From Deltaproteobacteria bacterium CG11_big_fil_rev_8_21_14_0_20_42_23 (GTDB taxonomy: Bacteria > UBA10199 > 2-02-FULL-44-16): a stretch of 43,482 bases of DNA. The notes beneath the pieces are model-generated. The model searched no databases. It saw nothing but the letters and a program-made list of their open reading frames with translations, and was not told the DNA's origin. Every line of letters begins with the position of its first letter. Position 1 is the stretch's first letter. This document shows, piece after piece, positions 16,831-27,090 of this stretch. The DNA lies in assembly GCA_002796345.1 (NCBI GenBank), contig PCXC01000060.1:1-43482 (forward strand), given 5' to 3'. The translations under genes were made by a program, and so were the position numbers.

Positions 16831-17733
16831 CTAAAAAAACTGATCCACTTTTTGCAGTAAAATAGCTGCTCTTCTTTTTGCTAATTTATTTGCCAAAACT
16901 TGAGATGCCAAAGCTTGATCATCCGCAAACACAACCTCATTAAGGATTTGCTGATACAGCGCTTTATCTTGTATTTGAACAGCATAGTATTGTGCATATA
17001 AAACTTTATGCATTAAATAATAGGGTTCTTGCTTAAAAGTTGTCTCAAATATTTTTTTTGCTTCTTCTGCATTTCCGCCAAGCAATTGTGGTTTTGAAGC
17101 ATGAAGCACAGCTCTGAAAGCAAGCGCAGAAGAAAAATAGTAATTGGCATCGAGTTGCAACACACGATCCAACATAGCTGTCACTTTGGGAAGAGCTGCA
17201 ATTGCAAAGGGATCGTCACGATTTAAATTTACATTGCTAGCCCAACAAAAACTGGTCCAAAAAAGAAGCGGCACATCTTTTTTTCCAAAGCTCTGCAATG
17301 CATGTTCAAAATCTGAAAGAGGAAGCTTGAGCGCTTTTCGAAAAGATTTTTTTTGAGAAAGAGTTGCCAAACCATATTGCTTTCCTTTTTCGTAAAAGCG
17401 TTTTGCTCGCTCTTGTGAAAGTTCATAAGCAGCAGATTCTTTTTTTAACTGAAGCAAATCTTCTTCAAAAAAACCAAACGCATATTGGCCATACGATTTT
17501 GCAAGTAAGGTCGCTGTGGTTTTATGGGTTGGATTTTCATGCGCAAACACTTCAAGCATGGTGAGCATGGGCAAAATATTTTTGCGCGAAAGTTCTGGAT
17601 CTTGCGATTGCTCCAGCACCGGCTGGCCATCCCATGCAATACTGCTCATGGTAGACGTTGCAGCATTTTTCAAACTGCACGCTGAGGCCATGCACACGAG
17701 AAGACAAAGCAAAAGTGGAGATTTTTTTTTCAT
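16831..17733 (-). CDS. TatT-type TPR lipoprotein of a TRAP transporter
   Basis: The 300-aa protein begins with a lipoprotein signal ending MASAC (Cys19), and the rest is all-helical with TPR-like repeats. Features shared with TatT proteins (first described from Treponema pallidum as the partner of a TRAP binding protein) include the TLLAKSYGQYAFGFFEED segment, FWTSFCWASNVNLNRDDP and LLGGNAEEAKKIFETTF. TatT trimers are thought to hold the DctP/TatP protein and to help hand over hydrophobic ligand. It is the first gene of the cassette and dctP follows 26 bases later. The ATG at 17733 is chosen because the signal peptide begins there; a frame open to 17898 is not supported. Confidence 0.88.
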   Translation of the reverse strand: MKKKSPLLLCLLVCMASACSLKNAATSTMSSIAWDGQPVLEQSQDPELSRKNILPMLTMLEVFAHENPTHKTTATLLAKSYGQYAFGFFEEDLLQLKKESAAYELSQERAKRFYEKGKQYGLATLSQKKSFRKALKLPLSDFEHALQSFGKKDVPLLFWTSFCWASNVNLNRDDPFAIAALPKVTAMLDRVLQLDANYYFSSALAFRAVLHASKPQLLGGNAEEAKKIFETTFKQEPYYLMHKVLYAQYYAVQIQDKALYQQILNEVVFADDQALASQVLANKLAKRRAAILLQKVDQFF

Positions 17734-17779
17734 ATACACAACGTCCAAAACAACGTTCAAAAAAAAGAAAGAGACTTTT

Positions 17780-17803
17780 AAAAATGATCGAAAAGAACGA
17801 TCA
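17780..17803 (-). terminator. Probable terminator after the trkH-trkA-HAMP/PAS operon
   Basis: TGATCG and CGATCA form a 6-bp stem with a 7-base loop, followed on the minus strand by TTTTT. It lies about 107 bases after the HAMP/PAS gene stop and before the TatT gene, so it may separate the two operons. Confidence 0.45.
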
Positions 17804-17909
17804 CCCAAGGCCTCTTTTAAAGGGAACCCCCTAGCAACAAAACCAACAAAGCGCAAGCAATCCCCTTGACGCACTGCGTTTTGGAAAATGTCTCTCAAGA
17901 AGGAAAATG

Positions 17910-19079
17910 TTAGTCGAGATGTCTTCTGAACACTCTCTGTTCGTTCGGCGTAGTTCTCTCTTCAAACACAACCAACATATTTACCACTTCACCTGTGTAT
18001 CGACTGATTGGAAATGCATCTAAATGCACACAACATTTTTTTACCCCTGCGCCATCTTCGTCGGGAAGCATGAAGCACCATTCTCTGTCTTCGATGCGCG
18101 CTTTATGGTCAATCACTTCTCCCAATAAACTTTTTACTTCTTCTGGAATTTTGAGATCCCTCACATCTTTTCCTGCTACTTGCTGAGAAGTAAGTCCAAA
18201 CACGCGATAAGAAGCTGCGTTTAAAAAGAGAATTTCTCCTTCAACATTGATAAGCACGACCGCCGCATCCACAATGTTGGCAAGGGTTTCAAAGCGACGA
18301 TGCATGAATTGAATTTTTTTCGTTTTCATGTCGTCCAGCTCTTCAATTTGAAACATCAAGCTGTTAAAAGATCGGACCATTTCATTTATTTCACCTTCAC
18401 CCGTTACCGGCAAACGAACTGAAAGGTTTCCCGCTTGCGCTTCATTAAAAGCTGCAAACATTTTTCGAAATGGCCACACCACACGAATGGGAGTTAAAAA
18501 CGCAAGCGCAATTCCACCACCCGCAACTAAAATAAGAATGAGAATAAGATTTCGTTGTGTTCGTTCTAAAAGAAGTTGAATTTCGCCACGATAAGCTTGC
18601 AATTCGTGATAACGGCTATTGATGATGGCACCTATGTTTCCGCGGATGCTATCAACTAACTTTATTCCATTTTCTTCAAAATATCGATCGGACTCTTCTG
18701 GTTTTTGCTGTAACGAACGAATGGCACCAAGGTAAGCTTCGGCTTCTTCAATAGATTTTTTATATCGCTCTATATTTTTTTCTGAAATGGCTGCTTGCTT
18801 TGCATCGGTAACGGTCTCTTTTAAAAAAGCGAGTTTTTCTGTGAACTGCTCATTCATTTTGTGGAGCGAAAGATTTTTATCATTTAGTGCTTTGGCTAAA
18901 TCTTCGAAGCCATCGCGAGAAACTTCACTTGCTTGCAACGCATTAAAATGTTGTGAAAGCGTAAAACGCAATTCTTTGTCGAGACGTTGAAGATAATAAA
19001 GTGACACACCACCAATGATAAGCACCAAAGCAAGGGCTTGAACAAACGCAATGTGCAAGCGTTTCTGAAGGCCTATCAT
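17910..19079 (-). CDS. Membrane HAMP-PAS sensor protein without output domain (389 aa)
   Basis: One transmembrane helix at about 7-29, a periplasmic coiled-coil region of some 145 residues, and a second transmembrane helix at 177-197 frame a typical sensor topology. A HAMP domain follows (197-250), then a PAS domain (262-385) with IVDAAVVLINVEGEILFLNAAS and FGLTSQQVAGKDVRDL. The protein ends after the PAS fold: there is no histidine kinase, GGDEF, or methyl-accepting domain. Its start overlaps the trkA stop by 4 bases, so the two are translationally coupled. That suggests it works with the potassium system or signals through another protein by direct contact. The role is inferred only from position. 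Confidence 0.8.
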   Translation of the reverse strand: MIGLQKRLHIAFVQALALVLIIGGVSLYYLQRLDKELRFTLSQHFNALQASEVSRDGFEDLAKALNDKNLSLHKMNEQFTEKLAFLKETVTDAKQAAISEKNIERYKKSIEEAEAYLGAIRSLQQKPEESDRYFEENGIKLVDSIRGNIGAIINSRYHELQAYRGEIQLLLERTQRNLILILILVAGGGIALAFLTPIRVVWPFRKMFAAFNEAQAGNLSVRLPVTGEGEINEMVRSFNSLMFQIEELDDMKTKKIQFMHRRFETLANIVDAAVVLINVEGEILFLNAASYRVFGLTSQQVAGKDVRDLKIPEEVKSLLGEVIDHKARIEDREWCFMLPDEDGAGVKKCCVHLDAFPISRYTGEVVNMLVVFEERTTPNEQRVFRRHLD

Positions 19080-19765
19080 TCTGCACCTCCTTCAAGAAAG
19101 ACGTCGATGTCGTGATCGGAGCCCGCAAGAATAAGGATATGCCCTTCTTCCATTTTTTCATCTGCTTGTGGCACACTATTAATTACTGTTTTAATCACGC
19201 TTTTTCCTTCTTCGTTTACTTCGGTAACACGTCGTTGAAGAGCCACTAAATTAAGTTGATGTCGTTCGCGCAATTTTGCCTCTTTGATGGTCAGTCCAAC
19301 CAAAGAATGTGGCGTTCGAATTTCTACAAGTGAAAATCCTTCGGCAAATTGTTTTCTGTCCATAATATGCGGCGCAATAAGAGTACGCGCAATCTGTTGC
19401 CCCATTTGTTTTTCCACGGGAATAACACGACTAGCGCCCACCTCTTCCAAAACAATGGAGTGATTGTCATCAAGAGAGCGAACAATAATGCGAGACAAAC
19501 CCAGGCGACGTAAAAGCAAGGTGGCAAGGATACTTGCCGACATCTCACCAATGGCAACAACAGCTGCATCCACTTCTGGAATTCCAATTGAGCGCAACGT
19601 TAATTCGTCTGTAGCATCTGCGATGATAGCTTGAGCCACTTTATCTTTTATGGTTTCTACCAATGTTTCATCGCGATCAATTGCAATAACTTCGGCTCCT
19701 AGCTGCGTGAGTGAAATTGCAACAGAACGACCAAACGTTCCAAGACCAATTACTGCTACTTGCAT
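19076..19765 (-). CDS. trkA: Trk/Ktr potassium uptake regulatory subunit (RCK domain)
   Basis: This is a cytoplasmic ring-forming subunit that gates a TrkH/KtrB channel in response to nucleotide. Residues 1-120 are an RCK_N Rossmann domain with VIGLGTFGRSVAISL and the acidic residue in VIAIDRD that selects the nucleotide ribose. Residues about 140-229 are a TrkA_C domain (LVGLTIKEAKLRERH, HILILAGSDHDIDVFL). The 229-aa length with a single RCK unit is the KtrA/KtrC type, not the double E. coli TrkA. It follows trkH by 71 bases and overlaps the HAMP-PAS gene. Confidence 0.9.
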   Translation of the reverse strand: MQVAVIGLGTFGRSVAISLTQLGAEVIAIDRDETLVETIKDKVAQAIIADATDELTLRSIGIPEVDAAVVAIGEMSASILATLLLRRLGLSRIIVRSLDDNHSIVLEEVGASRVIPVEKQMGQQIARTLIAPHIMDRKQFAEGFSLVEIRTPHSLVGLTIKEAKLRERHQLNLVALQRRVTEVNEEGKSVIKTVINSVPQADEKMEEGHILILAGSDHDIDVFLEGGAE

Positions 19766-19836
19766 AAGAACCTCGTATCAGAAAAACAAAACGTACTTCG
19801 CGAGTGTTCGCTTCACGCTCTGGAATGATGAGTTGC

Positions 19837-21171
19837 TTATCCAATCATCACTTTACCTTCGGGATATTTGTATCGCACAAGCTTTGGTGTTCCACTTAAC
19901 ACAAGTGCCAAGGTGACGGGACCAATTCTTCCCAAATACATGAGAATGGTTATAAAAAATTTCCCAAGCCCCGTCAAATGAGGAGTGAGTCCCAAGCTAA
20001 GCCCTACCGTGCCAAACGCAGAGAAAACTTCAAAGAGCACAACTCGAAAACTTGCCTCTTCAGTAATGAAGAGGATGATGCAAAAAACAAAAACAAGCGC
20101 GAGTGAAAGCATCGTGATACTTACTGCTTTCAAAATGAGTTCTTGCGGAATTGTTCTTCCGGCATACTCAACGTTTTCTCTTCCCTTCATCAGCGCCTTC
20201 AACGATTGAAACAAAATACCAAACGTACTTGTTTTTACTCCACCACCTGTCGAACCTGGCGACGCACCCACAAACATCAAAAAATAAAGCACTATGATGG
20301 AAGCACTTCCAAATGTGGAAAGATCAATGGCGTTAAAACCAGCAGTTCTTGCCATCGCCGAATGAAAAAAGGACTGAAGAAAACGCTGTGGTATTGTTGA
20401 TCCATGAAAAGCGTGGCTGAATTCCGTAAAAAAGAAAAAGAAAGTACCCCCGGCAAGCAGTGCAAGTGTGGTTGAAACTACAAGGCGTGCATGCAAACCT
20501 CTTGGAAGTCTAAACGCAAGCAACGGACCAAGGATAGTGAAGCCCAAACCTCCAAGAATAACCAACGATGATACTGTACCCAAAACCAAAAAATTGTGAT
20601 CGTAACTCATCAAGCTGTCGCTAAATAACGAAAATCCCGCATTGCAAAATGCTGAAACAGAATGAAAAAATCCATACAATAACGCTTCTCTCCATGTTTC
20701 CATATTTGGCTTCAACGCCATAGCAATCAAGACGCCACCAATGAGTTCGATAAGAAATGTTCCGCGAATAATACGTCGCATCAAATGTGAAAGCTCCTCA
20801 AATGATCGCTGGTCTAAGGCTTCACGCATGGTGCTTTTGGAAACGATGCTGATATCTTGCCGGACAATAAGTGCTATCGCGGTTGAGATGGTCATAATGC
20901 CAAGGCCACCCACCTGAATCAGCGCAAGAATCACTGCTTTTCCGAAGGGCGAAAAAAAAGTTGCCGTATCTTGAACAATAAGACCCGTAACACATACAGC
21001 TGAAGTCGCTGTGAACAGTGCATCTAAAATGGAAAGGGGTTCACCGGTAGCTGATGCAAGGGGAAGAAGCAACAAAAGCGTTCCAACAAGAATAGCCAGA
21101 AAAAAACTTACCGCCAAAATTCTTGCCGGTTCGTTTGTAATTTTTTTTGCAAAACTTCGGGATAATTTCAT
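19837..21171 (-). CDS. trkH: TrkH/KtrB family potassium transporter
   Basis: This is an integral inner-membrane K+ uptake channel. Four pore-loop repeats are readable: SAVCVTGL, SAFCNAGFS, ARTAGFNAIDL and SAFGTVGLSLG; the Gly in each forms the selectivity filter. A segment GASPGSTGGGVKTSTFGIL matches the family's conserved intramembrane region. The 444-aa length is typical of KtrB. It heads a leftward operon with trkA and the HAMP-PAS gene. Confidence 0.93.
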   Translation of the reverse strand: MKLSRSFAKKITNEPARILAVSFFLAILVGTLLLLLPLASATGEPLSILDALFTATSAVCVTGLIVQDTATFFSPFGKAVILALIQVGGLGIMTISTAIALIVRQDISIVSKSTMREALDQRSFEELSHLMRRIIRGTFLIELIGGVLIAMALKPNMETWREALLYGFFHSVSAFCNAGFSLFSDSLMSYDHNFLVLGTVSSLVILGGLGFTILGPLLAFRLPRGLHARLVVSTTLALLAGGTFFFFFTEFSHAFHGSTIPQRFLQSFFHSAMARTAGFNAIDLSTFGSASIIVLYFLMFVGASPGSTGGGVKTSTFGILFQSLKALMKGRENVEYAGRTIPQELILKAVSITMLSLALVFVFCIILFITEEASFRVVLFEVFSAFGTVGLSLGLTPHLTGLGKFFITILMYLGRIGPVTLALVLSGTPKLVRYKYPEGKVMIG

Positions 21172-21242
21172 ATTCGTTTTACGTTCTTGGTGAATTTCTT
21201 ACGTAATAACAAATCGCGTGAGAGAAAAACATCAAATCACCA

Positions 21243-22925
21243 CTAAAATTCCAACATCGTGGTAAGCCTTGCCATCCACGCAATATTTGCTTTGTCTGCT
21301 GGGATAGCACTTACAATTGCACCGGGATCAGTTAAGTTTACTTCGATATCGTAGGCTTTTCCTGGCAACAACACTCCAAGGTCCAGAGCTGTGTAAAGGT
21401 TTTCTAAAAATTGTGCTTCAAGTGAAATATCAGCTTCAACTCCGTACCAACGTCTCCACATGCTCGAAGTTTTTTCACTGATGACTGGTAAGTTTGCCGT
21501 TCCCGTTAAGGCGGCGAAGTCGACATTCACATTCTTTTTGTGAGCCCAAGCTGTTGTGACTTTTCCTCCAATTTTCCACCAACGTTTTTTGGGCAATGTG
21601 AACTTGTGTTTGTAGCCCGCTGACAGATAAAGCGCGTTATTGATGTAGTTGCCGGTGATGGGTTTTCCGCCAACAAGATTTGCACCTGTTGTGACATCAT
21701 ACAGTGTTGGGCTTGTTCCCAGAGGAATATTGAACATCAAGTTTGCAATTTGATAGTCTGGACGAAATCCAAGTTGCGTAATTTTTGAAGAAAGAATGCG
21801 TTGATCACCTTGAGCAAAACCTGTTTTCACATTCCACTCGCCACCAAATTTATATTCGGCACCAGCTTCCAATGCTGCCATCACCACTTGAATATCTTGA
21901 CCTGCGGGAAGACAGATAATGCCACCACTTCCGCAAGTGTTGCCGGCAGCTGCAGCTCCGATACCCTCAAAAGCAATCCCATCAACAGCAAGCCCAGTTG
22001 TCACTTTTCCACCAACAAAAATACCTTCGGCTTTTACATAAACATTTCCGTATTTGTATTTTCCGTACAGATCTCCGAAGTAAAGATTGGTATTACCATC
22101 AATGCCCGATGCTACCGAGTTTCCCGCTGCATCGGTAACTGTTATCGTAGTTGCACCACTGTTTCCAGTTCTGCGACGATATCCACCAAGTACGCCTAGT
22201 TGCATATTGTCTTGCTCATACAAAACAAAGGCGCCCCACTGGTTGGCGTCTTCTGAATTGCTTTTTACTTGGCCATCTAGACCATCGGTGCGCGGATCGA
22301 ACTGCGCTTCGAAAGGAATATCCCACGCAAGGCCTGTGCTGATGGAACCTGGGCCGCCAAGATCGTATTGAACAAGCCAAGCGATGCGATCTTGCATATC
22401 GCCAAAATCACTTTGACGTTCTTTTCCATCATTTTGAAAAATACCAAGCCCCCAATGCGAAGGCTGACGACCAATGCGAAACAAACCAATGGGCGAAAGA
22501 ATATCAGCCCATACAGCGCGCACATTGATAGAGCCATTTTGTCCAGCTGTTCCACCCGTTACATAAAACGAACCAGCACCCGGCGGAAACGTAAGCGTAC
22601 CAATAGCTGGAGCCAGCACGTTGAGTTCTTGTGTGTTGCTACTGCCAAAGGTAACGTTATCGAGCACATCAAAAATACTGTGCAAGGCCACATGATCATT
22701 TAATTTAAAGTGTGGCTCGAGGCGAAGGCGCATTTGATTGTACGAAATATAACCAAAGCGATCATTCGAATTTGGAATAGCTGAATTCGGCGACTGCAAA
22801 TCAAAATCGTGGCCATTAACAACACGATTTCGATAATATCCATGAATGGAAAAATCTGAAGCAACTGCCGTGGAAGAAAAAAGAAGCAAAGAGAGAAAAG
22901 AAAAAAGAAGTATGTTTTTTTTCAT
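21243..22925 (-). CDS. Outer-membrane beta-barrel (porin-like) protein
   Basis: The 560-aa product starts with a clear Sec signal (MKKNILLFSFLSLLLFSSTA, cut about VAS-DF) and ends in LEF, the terminal-Phe signature recognised by the BAM machinery. In between are many alternating amphipathic strands with aromatic girdles (GYYRNRVVNG, YNQMRLRLEPHFKL, GGYRRRTG, YKYGNVYVKAEGIF). Ligand specificity cannot be read. The ATG at 22925 is used because the signal peptide begins there. A promoter-like pair of hexamers lies at 22974-23002. It is a single-gene unit. Confidence 0.8.
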   Translation of the reverse strand: MKKNILLFSFLSLLLFSSTAVASDFSIHGYYRNRVVNGHDFDLQSPNSAIPNSNDRFGYISYNQMRLRLEPHFKLNDHVALHSIFDVLDNVTFGSSNTQELNVLAPAIGTLTFPPGAGSFYVTGGTAGQNGSINVRAVWADILSPIGLFRIGRQPSHWGLGIFQNDGKERQSDFGDMQDRIAWLVQYDLGGPGSISTGLAWDIPFEAQFDPRTDGLDGQVKSNSEDANQWGAFVLYEQDNMQLGVLGGYRRRTGNSGATTITVTDAAGNSVASGIDGNTNLYFGDLYGKYKYGNVYVKAEGIFVGGKVTTGLAVDGIAFEGIGAAAAGNTCGSGGIICLPAGQDIQVVMAALEAGAEYKFGGEWNVKTGFAQGDQRILSSKITQLGFRPDYQIANLMFNIPLGTSPTLYDVTTGANLVGGKPITGNYINNALYLSAGYKHKFTLPKKRWWKIGGKVTTAWAHKKNVNVDFAALTGTANLPVISEKTSSMWRRWYGVEADISLEAQFLENLYTALDLGVLLPGKAYDIEVNLTDPGAIVSAIPADKANIAWMARLTTMLEF

Positions 22926-22973
22926 GCGATCAATCTTGTGTGAAGTGAAAATTAAGTTTAGCAACGGTGCGAT

Positions 22974-23002
22974 TTTGTATCACGCAGATAAAAACCCTGC
23001 AA
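22974..23002 (-). promoter_or_regulatory. Possible promoter of the porin-like gene
   Basis: Minus strand: TTGCAG, 17-base spacer, TACAAA, about 49 bases before the ATG. Matches to consensus are moderate. Confidence 0.4.
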
Positions 23003-23046
23003 CTTTAATTCTGTAAGAGAGGCTTTATTCATCCTCTTTTGAAATT

Positions 23047-23074
23047 AAAAAGCGGCGTTAGAAAGCCGCTTTTT
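23047..23074 (-). terminator. Rho-independent terminator of the 75-aa gene
   Basis: AAAAAGCGGC pairs with GCCGCTTTTT around an 8-base loop. On the minus strand the stem is followed by T-rich sequence. It lies 50 bases after the stop of the small ORF and is symmetrical enough to act both ways. Confidence 0.7.
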
Positions 23075-23123
23075 TTTCTCCTTCAACATGAGATTTGCTT
23101 TGAGAGAAAACAAAAAAAAGAAA

Positions 23124-23351
23124 TCAAGAAGCTTTCGTGTGCAAAGCGCCTGAATATAACTGTTGGCGAAGTTCTTTCAACACATCCTGTTCGCTCAGTT
23201 GAGGGTTGCGCGATCTAATACCAGCCAGGATGAGTGCACGACTCAGCTTGACGAGTTGTAAACCTTTTACAAAACGCTCTTCCATCGTAAGCTTTCTCCA
23301 CAGTTCATCATAACGCTTCTGCACTTCAGGATTCGTATCTGATTTCTTCAT
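23124..23351 (-). CDS. Small hypothetical protein (75 aa)
   Basis: The product is basic and helical, with MTMEERF-like TMEERFVKGLQLVKLSRALI, then AGIRSRNPQLSEQDVLKELRQQLY. The layout of a helix, then A-G-I-R-x-R-x-P and a charged helix, is a pattern often seen in short uncharacterised proteobacterial proteins. No known function is recognised. The ATG at 23351 (MKKSDTNPE) is chosen. The frame is open to a TTG at 23438, but that would run into the groEL terminator. It is followed by its own terminator. Confidence 0.55.
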   Translation of the reverse strand: MKKSDTNPEVQKRYDELWRKLTMEERFVKGLQLVKLSRALILAGIRSRNPQLSEQDVLKELRQQLYSGALHTKAS

Positions 23352-23432
23352 AGAGTTTTTCCAGTCTTGCTTCGAAACCTTTTTGCTTTGCCCACTTTCA
23401 AGATACACTTTGTCTATAGCATACCCCAAAGC

Positions 23433-23470
23433 AAACAAAAAAAAGGCAGCTCGGAGTGAGCTGCCTTTTT
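23433..23470 (-). terminator. Rho-independent terminator of groES-groEL
   Basis: A 12-bp stem (AAAAGGCAGCTC with GAGCTGCCTTTT, loop GGAGT) is followed on the minus strand by a run of T. It lies about 40 bases after the groEL stop codon. Confidence 0.85.
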
Positions 23471-23509
23471 GAATTGTGTATCTACTGCAAAAAGCGTGGG
23501 AGCAACTGC

Positions 23510-25503
<1,994 letters not shown>

Positions 25504-25566
25504 GAAACCCTCCTTGTTAAAACAGCTTGTGGTTAAAAAAATGTTATTTTTTAGAAGTTTAGACAT

Positions 25567-25593
25567 TTGGCACTCATCGAATGAGAGTGCTAA
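25567..25593 (-). promoter_or_regulatory. CIRCE operator (HrcA site) of groESL
   Basis: TTGGCACTC, a 9-base spacer and GAGTGCTAA differ from the consensus TTAGCACTC-N9-GAGTGCTAA by one base. The site lies between the promoter and groES, so the operon is almost certainly repressed by HrcA and induced by heat. hrcA itself is not in the window. Confidence 0.93.
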
Positions 25594-25611
25594 CAGCTCA
25601 AACCAGGCTCA

Positions 25612-25639
25612 CATATAATGCCATTCCTTCACTTGTCAA
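25612..25639 (-). promoter_or_regulatory. Sigma70-type promoter of groESL
   Basis: On the minus strand a perfect TTGACA (25634-25639) is followed after 16 bases by TATATG. The CIRCE element lies just downstream of the expected start of transcription. Confidence 0.75.
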
Positions 25640-25872
25640 GAGATGGATGTTCATTTTTTGAATTCTCTCACAAAATTCTCCCGAACCAGGCCTGCGTTAT
25701 GAGGAAGCAACCTTTTTCGAAACCTGCCGAAGAGTGATTGCGTGCGTCATAACGGCAGCGCAGTGCATCTTGCACTCTGGTGGGCTTTCGCTAGAAGAGC
25801 ACGCTGCAAAAACTTCCTTATCTGGTGAAGGAGAAATGTAGGATCATCAGGAGGGACATCAAAGGATACTGT

Positions 25873-26883
25873 TTGAAGAATTTTACCATCACCAGCAAAT
25901 CAGCCATAGTTGGCATTTTCCTGTTCACCACTCTTTTCTGCATCGCTTGCAGCCAAAGTGCGCAGCAGCACATTCCATTCATCCCCGAGTCTGAAACAGC
26001 GCCGCAAAGCGAGAGCCCACAAGCGCCGAGCTCAGACTTGGTAGCTACACTTTCCGATCAAGTAGGCGTTGAACGCATCACCTACCATATTGGGCCCATC
26101 AACCTCACCAGCAAAGAAAAATCTTACGAACAGGCTGAAGCCTTCAGCCAAATGAACTTCAAGCTCGATCATCCCATGTGGGTCTTGGGATTCGAACCAA
26201 AAGTGGTCACGGGCACTGGCGAAGAACTGCCAGCCCAACTGCTAAAACGCGTGAGCCTCATCAACAAACATGAAGACAACATTCTGTGTAAGGGGAAAAA
26301 TGAAGGGAATACCTTTGCTGTTGCCAACAGTTTGCTCACCAAGGTCAACTTCCCCAAAGGCTACGGCTACCCACTTTTGCCGTCGGACCCCATTGAAGTG
26401 AATGCACATATGGAAAATAATTTGGATCAAGATTTTTATGATGTTTATGTTGAAATCACCCTCGTCACAAAACCGCTAAGCGAGTTTGGCACAGTAAAAG
26501 ACCTCACCCCTCTTTTTCTCAACTTCGACCCTTGCAACGACGGCACACTGGATATCACGCCCGAAAGCTTGGATGAAAAAACGGCAAGCTATGAACTTCC
26601 GCTGAAGGCCAAGTTGGTGTTTGCGCATGCAGTGATTGACGATTACGGCGTCTCGTTAGAACTGCTGAAAAATCAAAGCAATGATGCTGTGTGGGAAGCC
26701 GATGCCGATTTGGATGCAGACTCGCACATCATCAACATCGAAAACAATCCCTTCGAAGATCCACAAGGCACAAACTTCAAAAGCGGTGACGAAATCACCT
26801 TGGGCGTCACCTACAACAACTCATCAGACCAATGGCTCTACGACAGCAACGCCGCAGCCATGCTGTATTTCTCGGTGGAATAG
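25873..26883 (+). CDS. Lipoprotein with PHM-like beta-sandwich features (336 aa)
   Basis: I start at TTG 25873 because AAAGGA lies 6 bases upstream and the predicted product then begins with a clean lipoprotein signal (MKNFTITSKSAIVGIFLFTT... FCIAC, Cys26). A GTG at 25825 in the same frame would add 16 basic residues before the signal. The mature protein opens with a Ser/Pro/Glu-rich linker, then a beta-rich region: ITYHIGPINLTSKEK, WVLGFEPKVVTGTGEELPAQL, then PKGYGYPLLPSDPIEVNAHM. This spacing of strands recalls copper-dependent monooxygenase (PHM/DBH-type) beta-sandwiches, but the usual His pairs are absent, so the resemblance is weak. Function unknown; it is a single gene. Confidence 0.7.
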   Translation: MKNFTITSKSAIVGIFLFTTLFCIACSQSAQQHIPFIPESETAPQSESPQAPSSDLVATLSDQVGVERITYHIGPINLTSKEKSYEQAEAFSQMNFKLDHPMWVLGFEPKVVTGTGEELPAQLLKRVSLINKHEDNILCKGKNEGNTFAVANSLLTKVNFPKGYGYPLLPSDPIEVNAHMENNLDQDFYDVYVEITLVTKPLSEFGTVKDLTPLFLNFDPCNDGTLDITPESLDEKTASYELPLKAKLVFAHAVIDDYGVSLELLKNQSNDAVWEADADLDADSHIINIENNPFEDPQGTNFKSGDEITLGVTYNNSSDQWLYDSNAAAMLYFSVE

Positions 26884-26905
26884 TTTTTTGGTGCAATGAC
26901 TTTAT

Positions 26906-26942
26906 CTCCTCTCCCTGAGGGAGAGGATTAAGGTGAGGGTGA
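26906..26942 (-). repeat. Hairpin repeat, copy 1 (inverted relative to copy 2)
   Basis: CCTCTCCC and GGGAGAGG form a perfect 8-bp hairpin with loop TGA (26908-26926), with a G/A-rich flank TTAAGGTGAGGGT. A related sequence lies in inverted orientation at 28214-28253, so the two bracket the gene at 27091-28152. Confidence 0.55.
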
Positions 26943-27090
26943 CAATTCACGTTGTCCTCTTTCCTCCAGAGGCGGAAAGAGCCAGCAAATCTCCTTCAGC
27001 CTTTCTGTATTTTCTCTTGAAGTAAGCTTCATTTTACTGAAAAAAGGAATAAGCAACTTTTTCATACATCCGTCGATAAACAATCTAGAA

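Noticed and set aside
25680-25820. GC-richer stretch with small stems before the lipoprotein gene as an ncRNA
   Set aside because: Short stems such as GTGCA/TGCAC are present but no known RNA family or terminator is recognisable.
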